In this document: in pieces, positions 34,841 to 46,543 of the stretch
How positions within the stretch are numbered: position 1 is the first letter of the stretch
Layout: each line of letters begins with the position of its first letter
Assembly (NCBI RefSeq): GCF_901709675.1
Contig: NC_051095.1
Location: forward strand, 5,517,956 to 5,581,955
Length of the DNA: 64,000 bases
Direction of reading: 5' to 3'
From: Syngnathus acus
Lineage: Eukaryota; Chordata; Actinopteri; Syngnathiformes; Syngnathidae
Notes under the pieces: model-generated
What the model was told of the DNA's origin: nothing
What the model saw: the letters and a program-made list of their open reading frames with translations, nothing else
The model's database searches: none
Made by a program: the position numbers and the translations under genes

Positions 34841-34846
34841 TTTATT
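34841..34846 (-). terminator. Probable polyadenylation signal of ybx2
   Basis: The minus strand reads AATAAA here, about 620 bases beyond the ybx2 stop and about 560 beyond the slc2a4 stop on the other strand. The intervening sequence is therefore 3' UTR of both convergent genes. The motif is short and AT-rich surroundings make chance possible. Confidence 0.4.
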
Positions 34847-35468
34847 CACATTGACTTTCACATTGCACATTATCCCCTCCATGATGAAAAAAAAAAATTC
34901 ATTAGTAAAACAAAGTCTTTTCATTAATAATTCCCCCTCAAACGAGGATAACGAAGGGAGGCTTTAAGAATTGTCAGGTTGTAACTAATCCCAGCCCCGT
35001 AATGCACCTGCTTTCTTCTCCCCTCTTTAACTAAATTAAAAAGTTAAATAAAAATCAAGGCTAGTTCCTGAAGTAACTACTTGATGCATCATTTTAAAGA
35101 AATTATTATTATTATTTTTTTTTATAAATTGGAACATGCATTTTTGTTTTATCCATTTCCCTTTTTAAAGATGAAAATACACATGTCCTTTCTTTGCCTA
35201 TGAAGTAAGGTGAGGGCGGGGCAGAGGTGTTTCGAGGGGGTGACGCAGGTTGAGGGGGGGGGCGCGGGGTGCAAGGAGGGGAGACATGCGTTCTCAAATG
35301 GGGCCAGTCCTTCAACCCGTGGATCTTTCAAAAACAGTTGGGGAAATGTGTTAGTCAGCAATAATTTGCTGAGGCTATTGAAATGTGTGTAGAATGGAAC
35401 TGGACAAAAAAATACTAATAAAAATCCCACCTTGTCCCGAGGGTCCCTCGACTGTCCACTCCTAAGTG

Positions 35469-37713
35469 TCACTCCGTCGGTGCCGGTACATTTGTGTCGG
35501 CGTCCTGCTGCAAGTCAAAAGGTAGTCACCCTCAATAATGGCCGGTGGTTTACTTTACGTCTCACCTCTGGTGATTTGGGCGAGCTCTTTTGGGAGCCCT
35601 TTGGAGATTTGGCTTTCACGTCTTCCTTGGCTGTCTGGGGAGGGGTGCCGGGTTCCGAGGCAGACTTCTCAGTACCGTTCTGCGGCGGAGCGGAAGCTCA
35701 ATTCCCGTAAGCACCCAACAAAACGCGGCATTTACTCGACGCCAGCTCACTTTGGAGACCGAGGACTCAGAGTTCCTCTGCCGGCGGCGTCTGGACTGAC
35801 GCTGCTGCTTCTGGACCTCGGCGGCATCTGTGTTGTTTTCTGACGACTCGGTTTGCTCCTCGTGTGCATTCGCCTGCTGTTGCTGCTTCTGATCTTCCTC
35901 CTTGGGCTGCGCCGGAGCAGTTCGTGGACGGAATGGTCTGGAAGCGGCGAAATAAAAAAAAATGCATCAATAACCAAAGCGTCAGAAAAAAACAAAAAAC
36001 AAACATGCCACGTTACCGTCGGTATGGTCGCCAGAACCGACGTCGTGGTGGTCTTTGTGTTTCATCTCCTGAGGGTTTTGGCTCACCAGGTTCAACCTGC
36101 TAATGAACGATTGCCAGGTACCAAATAAATCCTTGATGAAAATGCTGACATGCTAACTCGATGATATGATGAGTAGCCCTATACAAACAAGACGAAGAAA
36201 CTTAAGCAATTTCCGGTCAACATTTTACATTTTGCTGTGGCTGCGGTCGCCGAGGTCGAGGGCGCTGCTGTTGGGGTTTGTCATCGTCGACGCGTCCCTC
36301 CTCCTCGCCGTCGGGGGGCTGGCCGTCTGCTGGTTTGTCGGCAACACGTGGGAAGAACCGCCGCCGGAAGCGCCGCTTGTTGGGGGCGTAGCGGCTACCC
36401 TTCACCGGCACCCCGCCGGGACCAGTCACGTTGGCTGCTTCTGAACCCTAAGGAAGGAAGACACAAAAATATATATAATGGGTAGATTTTTATTTTATTT
36501 TTTTAATATCAATAAATAGTTTTTTTTTTTGGCTTGAGCTTACCTTGACAGCCTCGATCACATCAAACTCGACCACCTCGCCGTCGCCAACACTCCGGAG
36601 GAACTTCCTCGGGTTGTTTTTCTTGATTGCTGTCTGAGAAAAAACAACAAGCATCACCGAAAGACGTCGGCCGACACCAAACGTTCACCTCGTTTTACCT
36701 GATGAACAAACACATCTTCCTTGGTATCATTTCTGAGGAAAGAAAAACAAAATCACCATCAACCTCCAGTTATGATATCGCTCATGCATCACAAAAGAAA
36801 CAAACATGCCTGTTTATGAAGCCGTATCCGTTGCGTACATTGAACCACTTCACTGTCCCTTGTACCAAGGTGGCTGAAACAATTTAAGCATTTGATTAAA
36901 AGCAGTCACCAAAATCTACACGCAAAACTAATAATGTTAACTAGCACGGTAGCAAAGATTTTACTCGGGAATGACCCATTGATTGAGATGTGTGTACGAG
37001 ACAATCATTAACAGCAAGACTTTGAAATCAAGTGCGCAGCAGGTCACTGGGAAGGGCCACAATGTCATAAAAATAAAACAAAGCATTATGCCATGCATTT
37101 GAAAGAAATGTTTAAAATGAATCTCTACTAATCATTAATCACAATGCAGTCAGTGGTGGTTCTCACTTTGATTTTAAACATCTTCATGCTGTTCACATTT
37201 GGACATCTTGAGACCAAGTGGGCTCTCACAATCATCAGCAGTACAAGTTGCCTCAAAGATTGGTCATAAGAGCCAAGTGGACATCTTTAAGACATTTTCA
37301 CAGATCCTATTGAGCTTTTTTTTCTCTTCCATTGATGTCACTACATAGCTTTGACAATCATAATAAAGCTTATCCAAGTTCTAAAAAAAAAAAAAAAAAA
37401 AAAAAAAGCCAAATAAGCAGTTGCTTATTTAGACACAATTTAATTTAACTGGTGAATTACACTGTAAAAAAATTGCATTGAGCATTCAACATGCAAGTAT
37501 ACGGTACAGCAAGTACCCCCCAAAATGCACATGACAAAAGGACTACAAAAATGGCTATGCAGGTGAGCTCACTCACGCCGTGATTAGTCAATCAACACAC
37601 ACACACACACACGCGCGCGTAGATTCACCTAAAACTTTCCTCTCCACTTGTGGCTTGTCTTCCACAGGGGTCAAAGGTGGAGCGCTCTGCGTATCAGTGT
37701 CGGCGTCGGTCAT
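35469..37713 (-). CDS. ybx2: Y-box binding protein 2 (germ-cell type)
   Basis: A nucleic-acid-binding cold-shock-domain protein; YBX2/MSY2 stabilises and masks maternal and germ-cell mRNAs in the cytoplasm. Nine exons: 37629-37713, 36810-36873, 36699-36732, 36544-36633, 36229-36447, 36017-36096, 35751-35937, 35566-35679 and 35469-35507, giving 303 residues. The cold-shock domain (about residues 28-102) has RNP1 NGYGFIN and RNP2 VFVHQ. It ends [17 protein letters not shown], whose VKGSRYAPN matches YBX2 rather than YBX1 (VQGSKYAAD). The tail alternates basic/Arg-rich and acidic/Gln stretches. The slc2a4-ybx2 convergent pair also exists in mammals. The second intron begins with GC (CAG|GCATGT), which reading phase requires. 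Confidence 0.88.
36874..37628 (-). other. First intron of ybx2
   Basis: This 755-bp intron holds a long poly-A run (about 37383-37408) and a (CA)n/(CG)n stretch (about 37593-37620). No other feature is supported. Confidence 0.6.
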
Positions 37714-38741
37714 ACTGCTGTTTGCTGAAATTGCCGGCTGTGACTCCTCGGTCTGATGCCGCGGTTAGCGCCCCGACCGAAAATACTCGGAACGCTATTT
37801 CACCTGCTGAGGTTTTTATCCAGGCGTAGCCCGGGCCACCTGGCGGAAGTCGCTTCCTGATTGGTGGAACGAGTGCAAGGGCGGGATTTTGTTTGATAGT
37901 CGGCGGAAGTGCACATCATCTTTTTTTTTTTTTTCTCCCCTTCATTTTGATTGCCCGAATCAACAACACCCATGTTTCAAAAGAAGCAATCTAAAAAAAA
38001 ATTATGAATAAATCTTTAGAGGTTTGGCACAATGGGACATGGCGTGGTCACTTCTTAAACCAAGTATTAGCCAACAACTTTTCTCACTAAAAATAAAATT
38101 AGGATTTTTCATACGTTGCCACATTTTTAAAATGTTGATTTACAACTTTATTCTCATGACAGTATGACTTTTATTGCAAACAATTATTAGTTATTAATTA
38201 ATTCATGAATAAGTTTATTCTCGTCATTTTTTGTTGTCCAAAATACCAACGCTCTGAACATTAACACTTCTATTCCATATAAAATAAAAACTTTATTCTT
38301 GCAGTTTACTATTCTCATAAAAATTGCGTTATATTCTTGAGACTCATAAAGTATTTTTCTAACCAGATACTATATTCTCATAATGCTACCACTATTTTAA
38401 ATATATATTTAAAAAAATACTTTTGTACTGTTACCACTTTTTTCATTAATAGGTGTTGATTGAATCTTGTGCATTTTCGAATTTCATGGTGAAAGAAAAT
38501 GTGGCTTAGGCTGCAATTATTGACTTTTCAAAATTCACAAAAAAGAGAGTTAAAACAGAATATAAATCTTTTAATAAATACAATATAAATACAAATAGCA
38601 TGGCGACAAGACAACAAATGAAAATGAGTAGAAAAAGCAAGTGCAACAGTGTCATTCATGTCAGTAAAGTCCTGGTTTTGAAAATTTCTCTTCTGGTGTC
38701 CAGCAGTAGTCGGGCACAGTGAAAGTAGTTCTATTGGCTTC

Positions 38742-41012
38742 TTAAGCGGGATGATTGAACTGGCCCATGAACAAAATGGCTCCCGTTTGTTTGTGCTGGA
38801 TCAAGAAGAGAAAAGGCCGATCCAAAGTGAGCTCCTCAACTGCCATTCGGGAAAACAGCACAGCGGCTGAAAAAACACACAAATGTTAATATAAAATAGT
38901 TTACACAAAATTGCAACATTATTCTCATCATGATCCCATTTTGTCAAATACGTCAGGACTTATTTATTGTAACGTGACCATTTTATTTTTTATTTTAAAT
39001 TACCATTTCATCTTCGTACCATCAGTTATGTTATTCCCACTAGTACTCAATGACATTATTCTTACGTGACCATTTATTTTATTGAGTAAAATGAACTACT
39101 CAAAGTACAATGTTCAAGTAATGCTATGCGGTTGCCCCGTAATGTGTGCATCTTTCAACGTTTACAAATAAACACCTCTCCCATTTGCAATTGAGGTAAT
39201 GCATTACCTGTGGCCGCAGCTCCTTTTGTTCCTTGCTCGTTGACCTCAAATTTGACCGTCTGCAGGACCTTGGACACGCATAGCTTCTCGTCAGCTAAAG
39301 GAAAGAATCAGCCGTTAAATACTCTGTAGTTGGAAAAATGCAGAGGTCTGCTCAAATAAGTGCCAGTCCATTTAAAATAATGGATCTTTGACTTCTCTAT
39401 CCGTTAATGACAGTGAATGTTCATTTCATACTTTCAATTGTGGGACAATCTGGTCAAATGTGTTTTGTTGTTTGACTCACTTGTCATGCGGGAGAAATCG
39501 GCAGTGGCCAGATTGAACATGTTGCCCAGGCCCATGCTGACGAGTGCAGCCTTCAAGTTCACCTCCGAGTTCAACGTAAACCTGCAAACAGCAACAAACA
39601 TTACATCTTCTTGTTCTACGCTAAGAAGCTGGGAAAAAAAGAGCAAATTTCTCCCACAAAATTATTTATTATATTATAAATGAATTTGTATTCATTCCAA
39701 TTATTTCATTATTAATCATATATTTATTTTGTATTTATACATTTATAAATAATTATTTTAAAAAAATTCCGTAAAAAAATGACTAACTTTTTCTCACATG
39801 TTGTTTTTTCCCCCCTGACATGAAAATGATTTCATTTCTGTAAAACGACAACTTGATTTCTCACAGTTGGAAATAATACCTCGGCATGGTTAACTGTCTC
39901 CGAACGCTCCTTAGCTCGGCTCTCCACTGCCGGATCCGCTGGCTACTCAGGTCATCGGTAAGCATGCTCAGCGGCACGTCGGCTTCAAAGGGCGAGACCA
40001 GCAGCATGCTCAGTGAGTCGCTCTCGTATGGGATCTCCACCACGTCGTAGTCCACGCCGCTGCCGGTCACAAACTCCCCTGTGGATGCAGTCGGGGAGAT
40101 TTGTAAACCAAGAAATACAAATACTCGAGTCGTTTTTTTCTGCTGTTTTGACATTACCGTAGTTGAAGCGGTTGGTGAGTGTCATCATATGAATGGGTAC
40201 GGCGCTGCCGTTAGCGCAGTGAAACATCCTCTCGTGTGTCAGCTTGGGGTCGAAGGGAACCTTCCAGAGTCCCTGGAAGTGGAGGGCGTTGAGAAGCACC
40301 AGGCGAGTCTCGTCGCTCAGAGATCCCCGAGACAAGAACTCGGGAATTGCGCCTGCAAAACGGTCATAACAGGTTTGATTCCTGAACGGCCGGTTGTAAT
40401 ACTCCTTACACTAACATGATGACTTTTCAGTACCTGCAGTGTGGTCGGAGACCCAGGCATTGATGATGTCCACCGCCTGGTCAGGCCTGGTGAAGTCCAC
40501 TTGGTGCGGGTGACTCCTGAAGGCCTTGGACAGGGCCTGGCGGTATCCCTTCTCCAGGCTCATCTTCCTCTCCACCATGACTCCGCTGGCCATCTCTAAG
40601 CCTTCCTCAGCGTGGAGGTCGCGCTGCAGCAAGCGCTGCTGTCGAGACATTCCTCGTTCTGCAAGAGAGATATTTTCCATTGGAATTTTCACAAAAGTTC
40701 CAAATAAATATCGTGACGATATTTGATCCAAAAGAAGATGAATGGATGAATGTTCTGGGCGTCACCTTGCAGGGAAAATCCCATGGCGGCGGTCATGGCC
40801 TTGCGAGTGTTCCCCGCTGCGCCGAGCTGCGCCATCGCCAGGACAGAGGAAACGCCGTACGGGGAGAAAATCACGTTTTGATGGGACGAAGCTCCGGCCA
40901 GGTGGCCGAAGACCTTCAAACCCAAGTCGCTCTGCTTGTCCTGCAGAGAGCCCATCACGACTTCTCCGCTCACGGCCAGCATCAGCATAACGCTTACGTA
41001 CTTGCAAAACAT
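38742..41012 (-). CDS. serpine1: Plasminogen activator inhibitor 1 (serpin E1)
   Basis: A secreted serpin that blocks tPA and uPA and so restrains fibrinolysis. Seven coding exons: 40766-41012, 40434-40658, 40158-40352, 39880-40078, 39481-39581, 39208-39294 and 38742-38866; phases join to give 392 residues (human 402). It starts with a hydrophobic signal peptide (YVSVMLMLAVSG). Serpin marks include NVIFSPYGVSSVLAM, NALHFQGLWK, the hinge EVNEQGTKGAAAT and the closing DRPFLF-FMGQ. The reactive loop ends FSR-M, the same Arg-Met P1-P1' pair and spacing as human PAI-1 (SAR-M), so an inhibitor of trypsin-like proteases is predicted. A short 5' non-coding exon and TATA box precede it. Confidence 0.93.
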
Positions 41013-41896
41013 CCTGCCGAAGAAAAGATTTTGTTAGAATGAACAGATGAACTTAGGATATCCTTTTTTTTTTTCCACACGAATGTTGATTTTTTTTCCT
41101 CCTAACATTTTTCTTTTAGAATAACAATTTTATTCTCAGAAATATTTTTGGTACAATTCTGTTTTTGTTCACATCGTTATTGATGAGAATCAAATTCCGA
41201 AAAATGTGGCTCGTGACATTACGATTTGCGACTGTATTGTTCAAAGATGTTTCTGGAAAATGGTAATTAATCTTTTGAAGTGATGACAACCGTTCCGGTA
41301 AAGTTCCCACGTGTTCACACATGTTTGCCGTCTGAGACAGTAGACAAGTGCGCTTTTTGGCCGCTGACCTTTCAGTCTGGTTGTGTTTGCGTAACCAGTC
41401 ACTGTTGCGCAAACATTGCGGAGCAAATTGCAAAAGTTGACATTTCTTCATTATGTGGCTTCCAACTTCTATTTTTCAGTATTTTGACTTTTTCCCCTCG
41501 TCATACAATTATTTTACCCATAACATTTGTCGATATGAAAATTACTTTTTTTTCTAACAACATTAAGGGCTTTTTCTTGTTGCATTGCAATCTATTCTTA
41601 CAACTTTACTACTTTTCTTGGAAAATTCCCATTTTCTTTTTTTGCAAATTGCAAAATTGCATTTTTTTTCATTACGCGGTCAACATGTCATTTTCTAATA
41701 ACATTACAACTTTTTCTCATGTAACAATATTGCCTTTTTTCTTATTCTTACAATTTTTCTCCTTGCAGCTTTTTCCCCTTCAAATTCACGCCCAAGTTTT
41801 CAAACAGAAAAGAAAATCTCTTTGAATGGACAAGCATTGCAGGATAAAAAAATAAAAAAAATGTAGCCAGCAAACAATTTCGAAATAAGTTCTTAC

Positions 41897-41952
41897 CTTG
41901 TGGCTGTCGTCTTCTAGGCTGTCTGCTTTACTGCGGCTACTGCTTGAATGTA
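41897..41952 (-). other. 5' non-coding exon of serpine1
   Basis: A GTAAGA donor follows CCACAAG at 41897, and an acceptor (CGGCAG|G) lies directly before the ATG at 41012. The upstream limit is an estimate from the TATA box position. Mammalian SERPINE1 also has a non-coding first exon. Confidence 0.55.
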
Positions 41953-41974
41953 AATGACTCGGGGAGTTCCTTTA

Positions 41975-41982
41975 CTTTTATA
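41975..41982 (-). promoter_or_regulatory. TATA box of serpine1
   Basis: The minus strand reads TATAAAAG, about 25-30 bases before the presumed start of the non-coding exon. Human SERPINE1 is also a TATA-driven inducible gene. Confidence 0.6.
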
Positions 41983-41989
41983 GGCATTG

Positions 41990-44840
41990 CACACCCACGC
42001 ATACGCACGAAGTCGTGGTCTGGTCTGAAGTCCCCCCCCCCCACGCTTGTGCACACAGAGGTTATTTGTGATGATGATGTCATTTGGCACTGTCTGGAAA
42101 GGCTTCCTTTTCGTACACTGACACATTGACACGTCCGCCCACGTCTTCCTCCTTTCTATTTAGTGAGTGGAAAAAGTCACTTTGGTGTTTTCTCCTCGCT
42201 GCTAACAAAACACACGCACACACACACTCCTCTGGTATGCTGGAAAGTCACTGTCCCCAGAAGGGGAAAGTGCGCTCTTTGCGATGATCAATGCCATAAC
42301 AATGAACAAAAATACTTTGATGCTTACTAATACCCAAATTGTGGGAATAGTCAAACATCTACATCATTCATTTGAGATCTTTTTTGTTTTACTAACAACC
42401 AAATTCATTCTTTCTGCTCAACGTAATCTAAAAAAAAATAAAAATGATTGACACACGAACACTGCGTCAGCACCGGGAAGCCGACGAATGACGCTTCAGT
42501 CAAGCCAAAGGCGGAAAAATATATGCCAACTCATGATCTTGCATTACGACATCACAATTGTGCATTTGATTGACATATCAAACCGACCGACAGAAAACAA
42601 AGATAATTACAAGCTGTGTTCAAAACTGCCGCTTAATGCTAACGTGATGGAAAATCACATTGACATGCTAACGGTTAGCATCAATTTGAGTGTGATTTAA
42701 ACACATACTGTGCAGCAACACATGTAGACATAATATAACAATACTTTTAGGCCTAAATTCTTTAATCTCTATTGAAAAATGATTTTAATATGACAGCAAC
42801 TTAATGTGTTGTTGGAGAAGCAGTAGCAGTATTAGTGGTAGTAGTAACGGAACAAATGAAACTCGTATCTGAAGGTATTGAAATACATTTTTATTTGTTT
42901 AAAAATACACAAAGCACACAAATACATAAGTCGGCATGAATTCTTCAACTTTGCTAGCTGGTTTTGACCGGACTGACGATGACCCCATGAGTCGCAACGT
43001 AATTTTTCACGTTTTTTCCACAGATATTATTGCAACTTTTTCCCCGAGGTACAATTCCAACTTCATTCTCGTCATATGCTATTTTATGCATACCCCACGC
43101 ACCTAAAAAAAATTGTTATTTAGTTTATCGTGAATACAGTCACACATGTGAGCTATCTCTGGAGGGTGACACATTAAAAGAACATAATTTCAAGGGAATA
43201 CTAGCATTCCTCATCATGCTACTCACCAAGCATCTGGTTAGAAACGGGAAGCAGCATGATTTTTCCATTCTCTGTGGGAGGGGGGGCAGACATTTGGCAA
43301 CCCCCAAATAGTCCCAATGGGATCATTTCTTATCTAACTGGAAGACTTTTAGGCACCCACACCATATATGGAAAAGGAAAGTTTTAGACAGACTAGAACA
43401 ATTGTCTCTAAATATAAAAAGATGCATCAAAACATCTGTTTGTTGTTAGTTACATAGCCCTGGGATCTTTTTTAACAAGCTATAAAGCCCATAAATGGTT
43501 ACACATGGCAAAAGCATCCAAAAAATATATTTTTAAAAAGTGTAATATAGTGAGGATTTTTGATGATGGACGGTCAATTATTTTCCTGTTTCTACTGATG
43601 GCGTCTCTCGTCATGGCAACTGTCCAGTACATACAAGCTGTGACTGGTGGATTGTATAAGAGAAGCGTGAGTGCGTTGTGTTCAAGTTGGCCGCCGCCTC
43701 GCTGACTAAGCAACACTTCATCCTTTCCATTCCTTCTTACTGCTCAATGACTCCTGATGTGTGCTTAAGTGTTTTTCTGAACACAAACATGGAAATATTG
43801 GGAAAAAATACTTCTAAATGTCATCATCCAGGTTAGATAATACACATGACTTCAAGAATGAAAAAATTAAAAGGCTATGGATGGAATGGAGGGATGATGG
43901 AAAGAAGGACTGTAGGAAGGTAAGATAGAACTGAGGTAAAATGGGTAAGTGGCAGGAATGTGGGAAATAAGGAGAAGGAAGGAAGGAAGGAAGGAAGGAA
44001 GGAAGGAAGGAAGGAAGGAAGGAAGGAAGGAAGGAAGGAAGGAAGGAAGGAAGGAAGGAAGGAAGGAAGGAAGGGAAAACGAGGATGCAAGTTAGGAAAG
44101 GTGGCAAAAAGTAGGAATTGTAGGAAAGAAGGATGTGTAAAAGAAAGGATGCATGAAGGAAGGACCATCCTAAGTAAGGATAATATGGAGCAAACAATTT
44201 GTATCACAGACAGAGTGGAAGGAAGGAAAGAAAAAGGGATATATTCGTGGTTGGATGTAAACAAAGACAAAGGGTGAAAACAGGGATGGTTTATAAAAGT
44301 GATTGAAAATGGATTGATGGCACACTCGAGCTATAAACCTCAAAATTAGCCTTGAAACCATCATTTTCACCCTTAACCCATGTTTAAAAGACTAAAGCTA
44401 GTTTGGTTTAGTAACTCCGAATCCTAACATAAACTGTTGACATCCCCCATTAAGGCACTCAACGTTAATTGAAACGCAGTTTTGAAACTAATGTAATTTG
44501 TAATTGAAATAGTGTAAATATAACCAAAAGAACGTTTGGCCCACCTTGTGTAAGAAAATGTCGATTAAACGACGTTTAAATGGCTGAAAAAAAGCGACGG
44601 TAAGGTGAACGGAGGCATTTGAACGCACCAGGCAAGCTTAAATGACGTCAAAATTACGCGCCGCCATGTGTAAACTCAGATGAACGTTGACGTGCTTGTT
44701 TACGCGTTATAATTTACTTCTGATTACAATCGTTGGTTGAATTCATGATTGTATTTAAACATACCTTATTCTCTATGCGGGTGTTAAAATAATCAAATAG
44801 TAACACTGCTGAGTCGTTTACTTTGGGTAGAACGTTTAAA
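41990..44840. other. Intergenic region between serpine1 and trmt10a
   Basis: Apart from the GGAA microsatellite, I find no gene or recognisable repeat. Open frames at 42488-42700 and 43030-43311 are short, unspliced and unlike any known protein. Confidence 0.4.
43974..44074 (+). repeat. (GGAA)n microsatellite
   Basis: About 25 uninterrupted GGAA units. The flanks (43860-43975 and 44075-44260) contain degenerate GGAAG-rich sequence, an older decayed part of the same tract. Open frames reading PSFL or GRKE through it are artefacts. Confidence 0.95.
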
Positions 44841-44847
44841 TTAACAA

Positions 44848-46543
44848 ATGGATGATGAGGACCGCGTGAAGACCGATGACAACAAAATCCAAAATAATAA
44901 TAATGTTCTCAAAAATAATATAGTGGAGGTTGACAAAGAAGACGAAGAAGCCACCGGGAAGCAACCTTTGTCCAAAAGGCAAAGGAAAAAGCTTCTAAAA
45001 CAGCAGAAATGGGAGGAGGAGAGGGAGATGAGAAAGTAAGAAGACAATTTATTATCGTATTATAAATCGCAATAAATAATTAAATGAAATTGTACCATGA
45101 AAGTGTAAAAATACTGAATTTGACAGATTCAGTTTCTCATACATAGAGATCATGTTGCTGCCTGATTAACTTGACGTGTCGTGGTACAGGCAGAAGCGCA
45201 AGGAGAGGAAGCAGCAGCGGCGGATCCAGAGGCAAAACAATCATCAGGAGAATGAAGGTGAAGACCGCGGGGCCAAGAAGCGCCCACGGCGAGAGGTGAC
45301 GCCCACCTCGCTCAGGCTGGTGGTGGACTGCAGTTTTGACGACCTCATGTTAACCAAGGTAAACTGGATCCATTCCAACATCTCCGTCCCAGTTCTCAGT
45401 TGATCTCTCCTCAGGATGTGCACAAGCTCCACAAGCAGATCCAGAGATGCTATGCTGAAAACAGACGAGCCTCTCATCCAGTCCAGGTGGATTGCCGCTC
45501 ACTTTGTCAGATTTTATTCCAGAAGAGACAACGGGCGTTGAATATAAAAAAAAAAAAAAAAGCCTGCGTGTTTGTAACGATTGGTTCAAATGATTAAAAA
45601 CACGCTGCACTGAATGCATCAAAGGAAACGATGTGTTTTATCCAATACAGGACTACAGACAACTTTTTTGTTTCTCTTGTCCAGTTTTATCTGACAAGCC
45701 TTGGAGGACAACTCAAACAGAGTATGGATGAAAAAGACAAAGGATGGATCAACTGGAAAGTGAGCACACCTCTTCAATATTATGACAAAAAACGTAATAG
45801 AAATTTCTGAATATTTCTCGGAAAATAGATGTTTCATGAGAAGAAGTAATTCCAGGATTTTTTTAAAAAATATATATTTATTTGTAATTTCACTCAAAAA
45901 ATATGTTTGTTTGCACAGGATATCCACATTAAATTGGAGCACTACAGTGAAGTATTGGCTAAGGAGGATGTGGTCTACCTGACGTCAGACTCCCCCAACG
46001 TGCTGAAAGAACTGGACCCCAAAAAGGCGTACGTGATTGGCGGGCTGGTGGACCACAATCATCACAAGGTCTGGATCGCATGCGGCAAAAGCTGTCTCGG
46101 ATAATATCCGAGGTGTTCCTCAAGGTGCGTTTCCCTGCCCACCTTCATTTCTATCTCTGTGCCGACTTTGCAGGGAATAACAATGGAGCGGGCCCAGAAT
46201 CTGGGACTCTGTCACGCCCAGCTTCCCCTCGACAGCTTCGTCCAGATGAACAGTCGCAAAGTTCTGGCGGTCAACCACGGTATTGAAATGTTCTCCCATT
46301 CTTTGTTTCGTCTTGTCAGGATTTGCATGCATTGTTTTTTTTTTTCCCCCGTCAGTGTTCGAGATCATCCTGGCATATGTGGAGAAAGGCAGCTGGCAGG
46401 ACGCATTCTTCTCCGTACTACCTCCGAGGAAAGGAGCCAAGGCCGTGACTTCGGGGTCGGCAGACCCGGACGGGGATGGCCAAGAGGACCAACCAGAGGA
46501 GCACTCGGACCTTGAGGAGGAGCCCCAACCAAACGACAAGTGA
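44848..46543 (+). CDS. trmt10a: tRNA (guanine-9-N1)-methyltransferase TRMT10A
   Basis: It methylates N1 of guanosine 9 in cytosolic tRNAs using S-adenosylmethionine, and belongs to the SPOUT fold. Seven exons: 44848-45035, 45190-45358, 45415-45486, 45685-45759, 45919-46068, 46174-46279 and 46356-46543, giving 315 residues. The N-terminus is acidic then strongly basic ([19 protein letters not shown]), as in the family. The SPOUT domain shows [64 protein letters not shown] (holding the proposed catalytic Asp) and [15 protein letters not shown]. The tail is acidic (EEPQPNDK). The match to human TRMT10A runs without gaps through the domain, and phases close exactly. Confidence 0.93.

Noticed and set aside
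43814-44270. Open frames of PSFL or EGRK repeats around 44 kb
   Set aside because: They are translations of the GGAA microsatellite.
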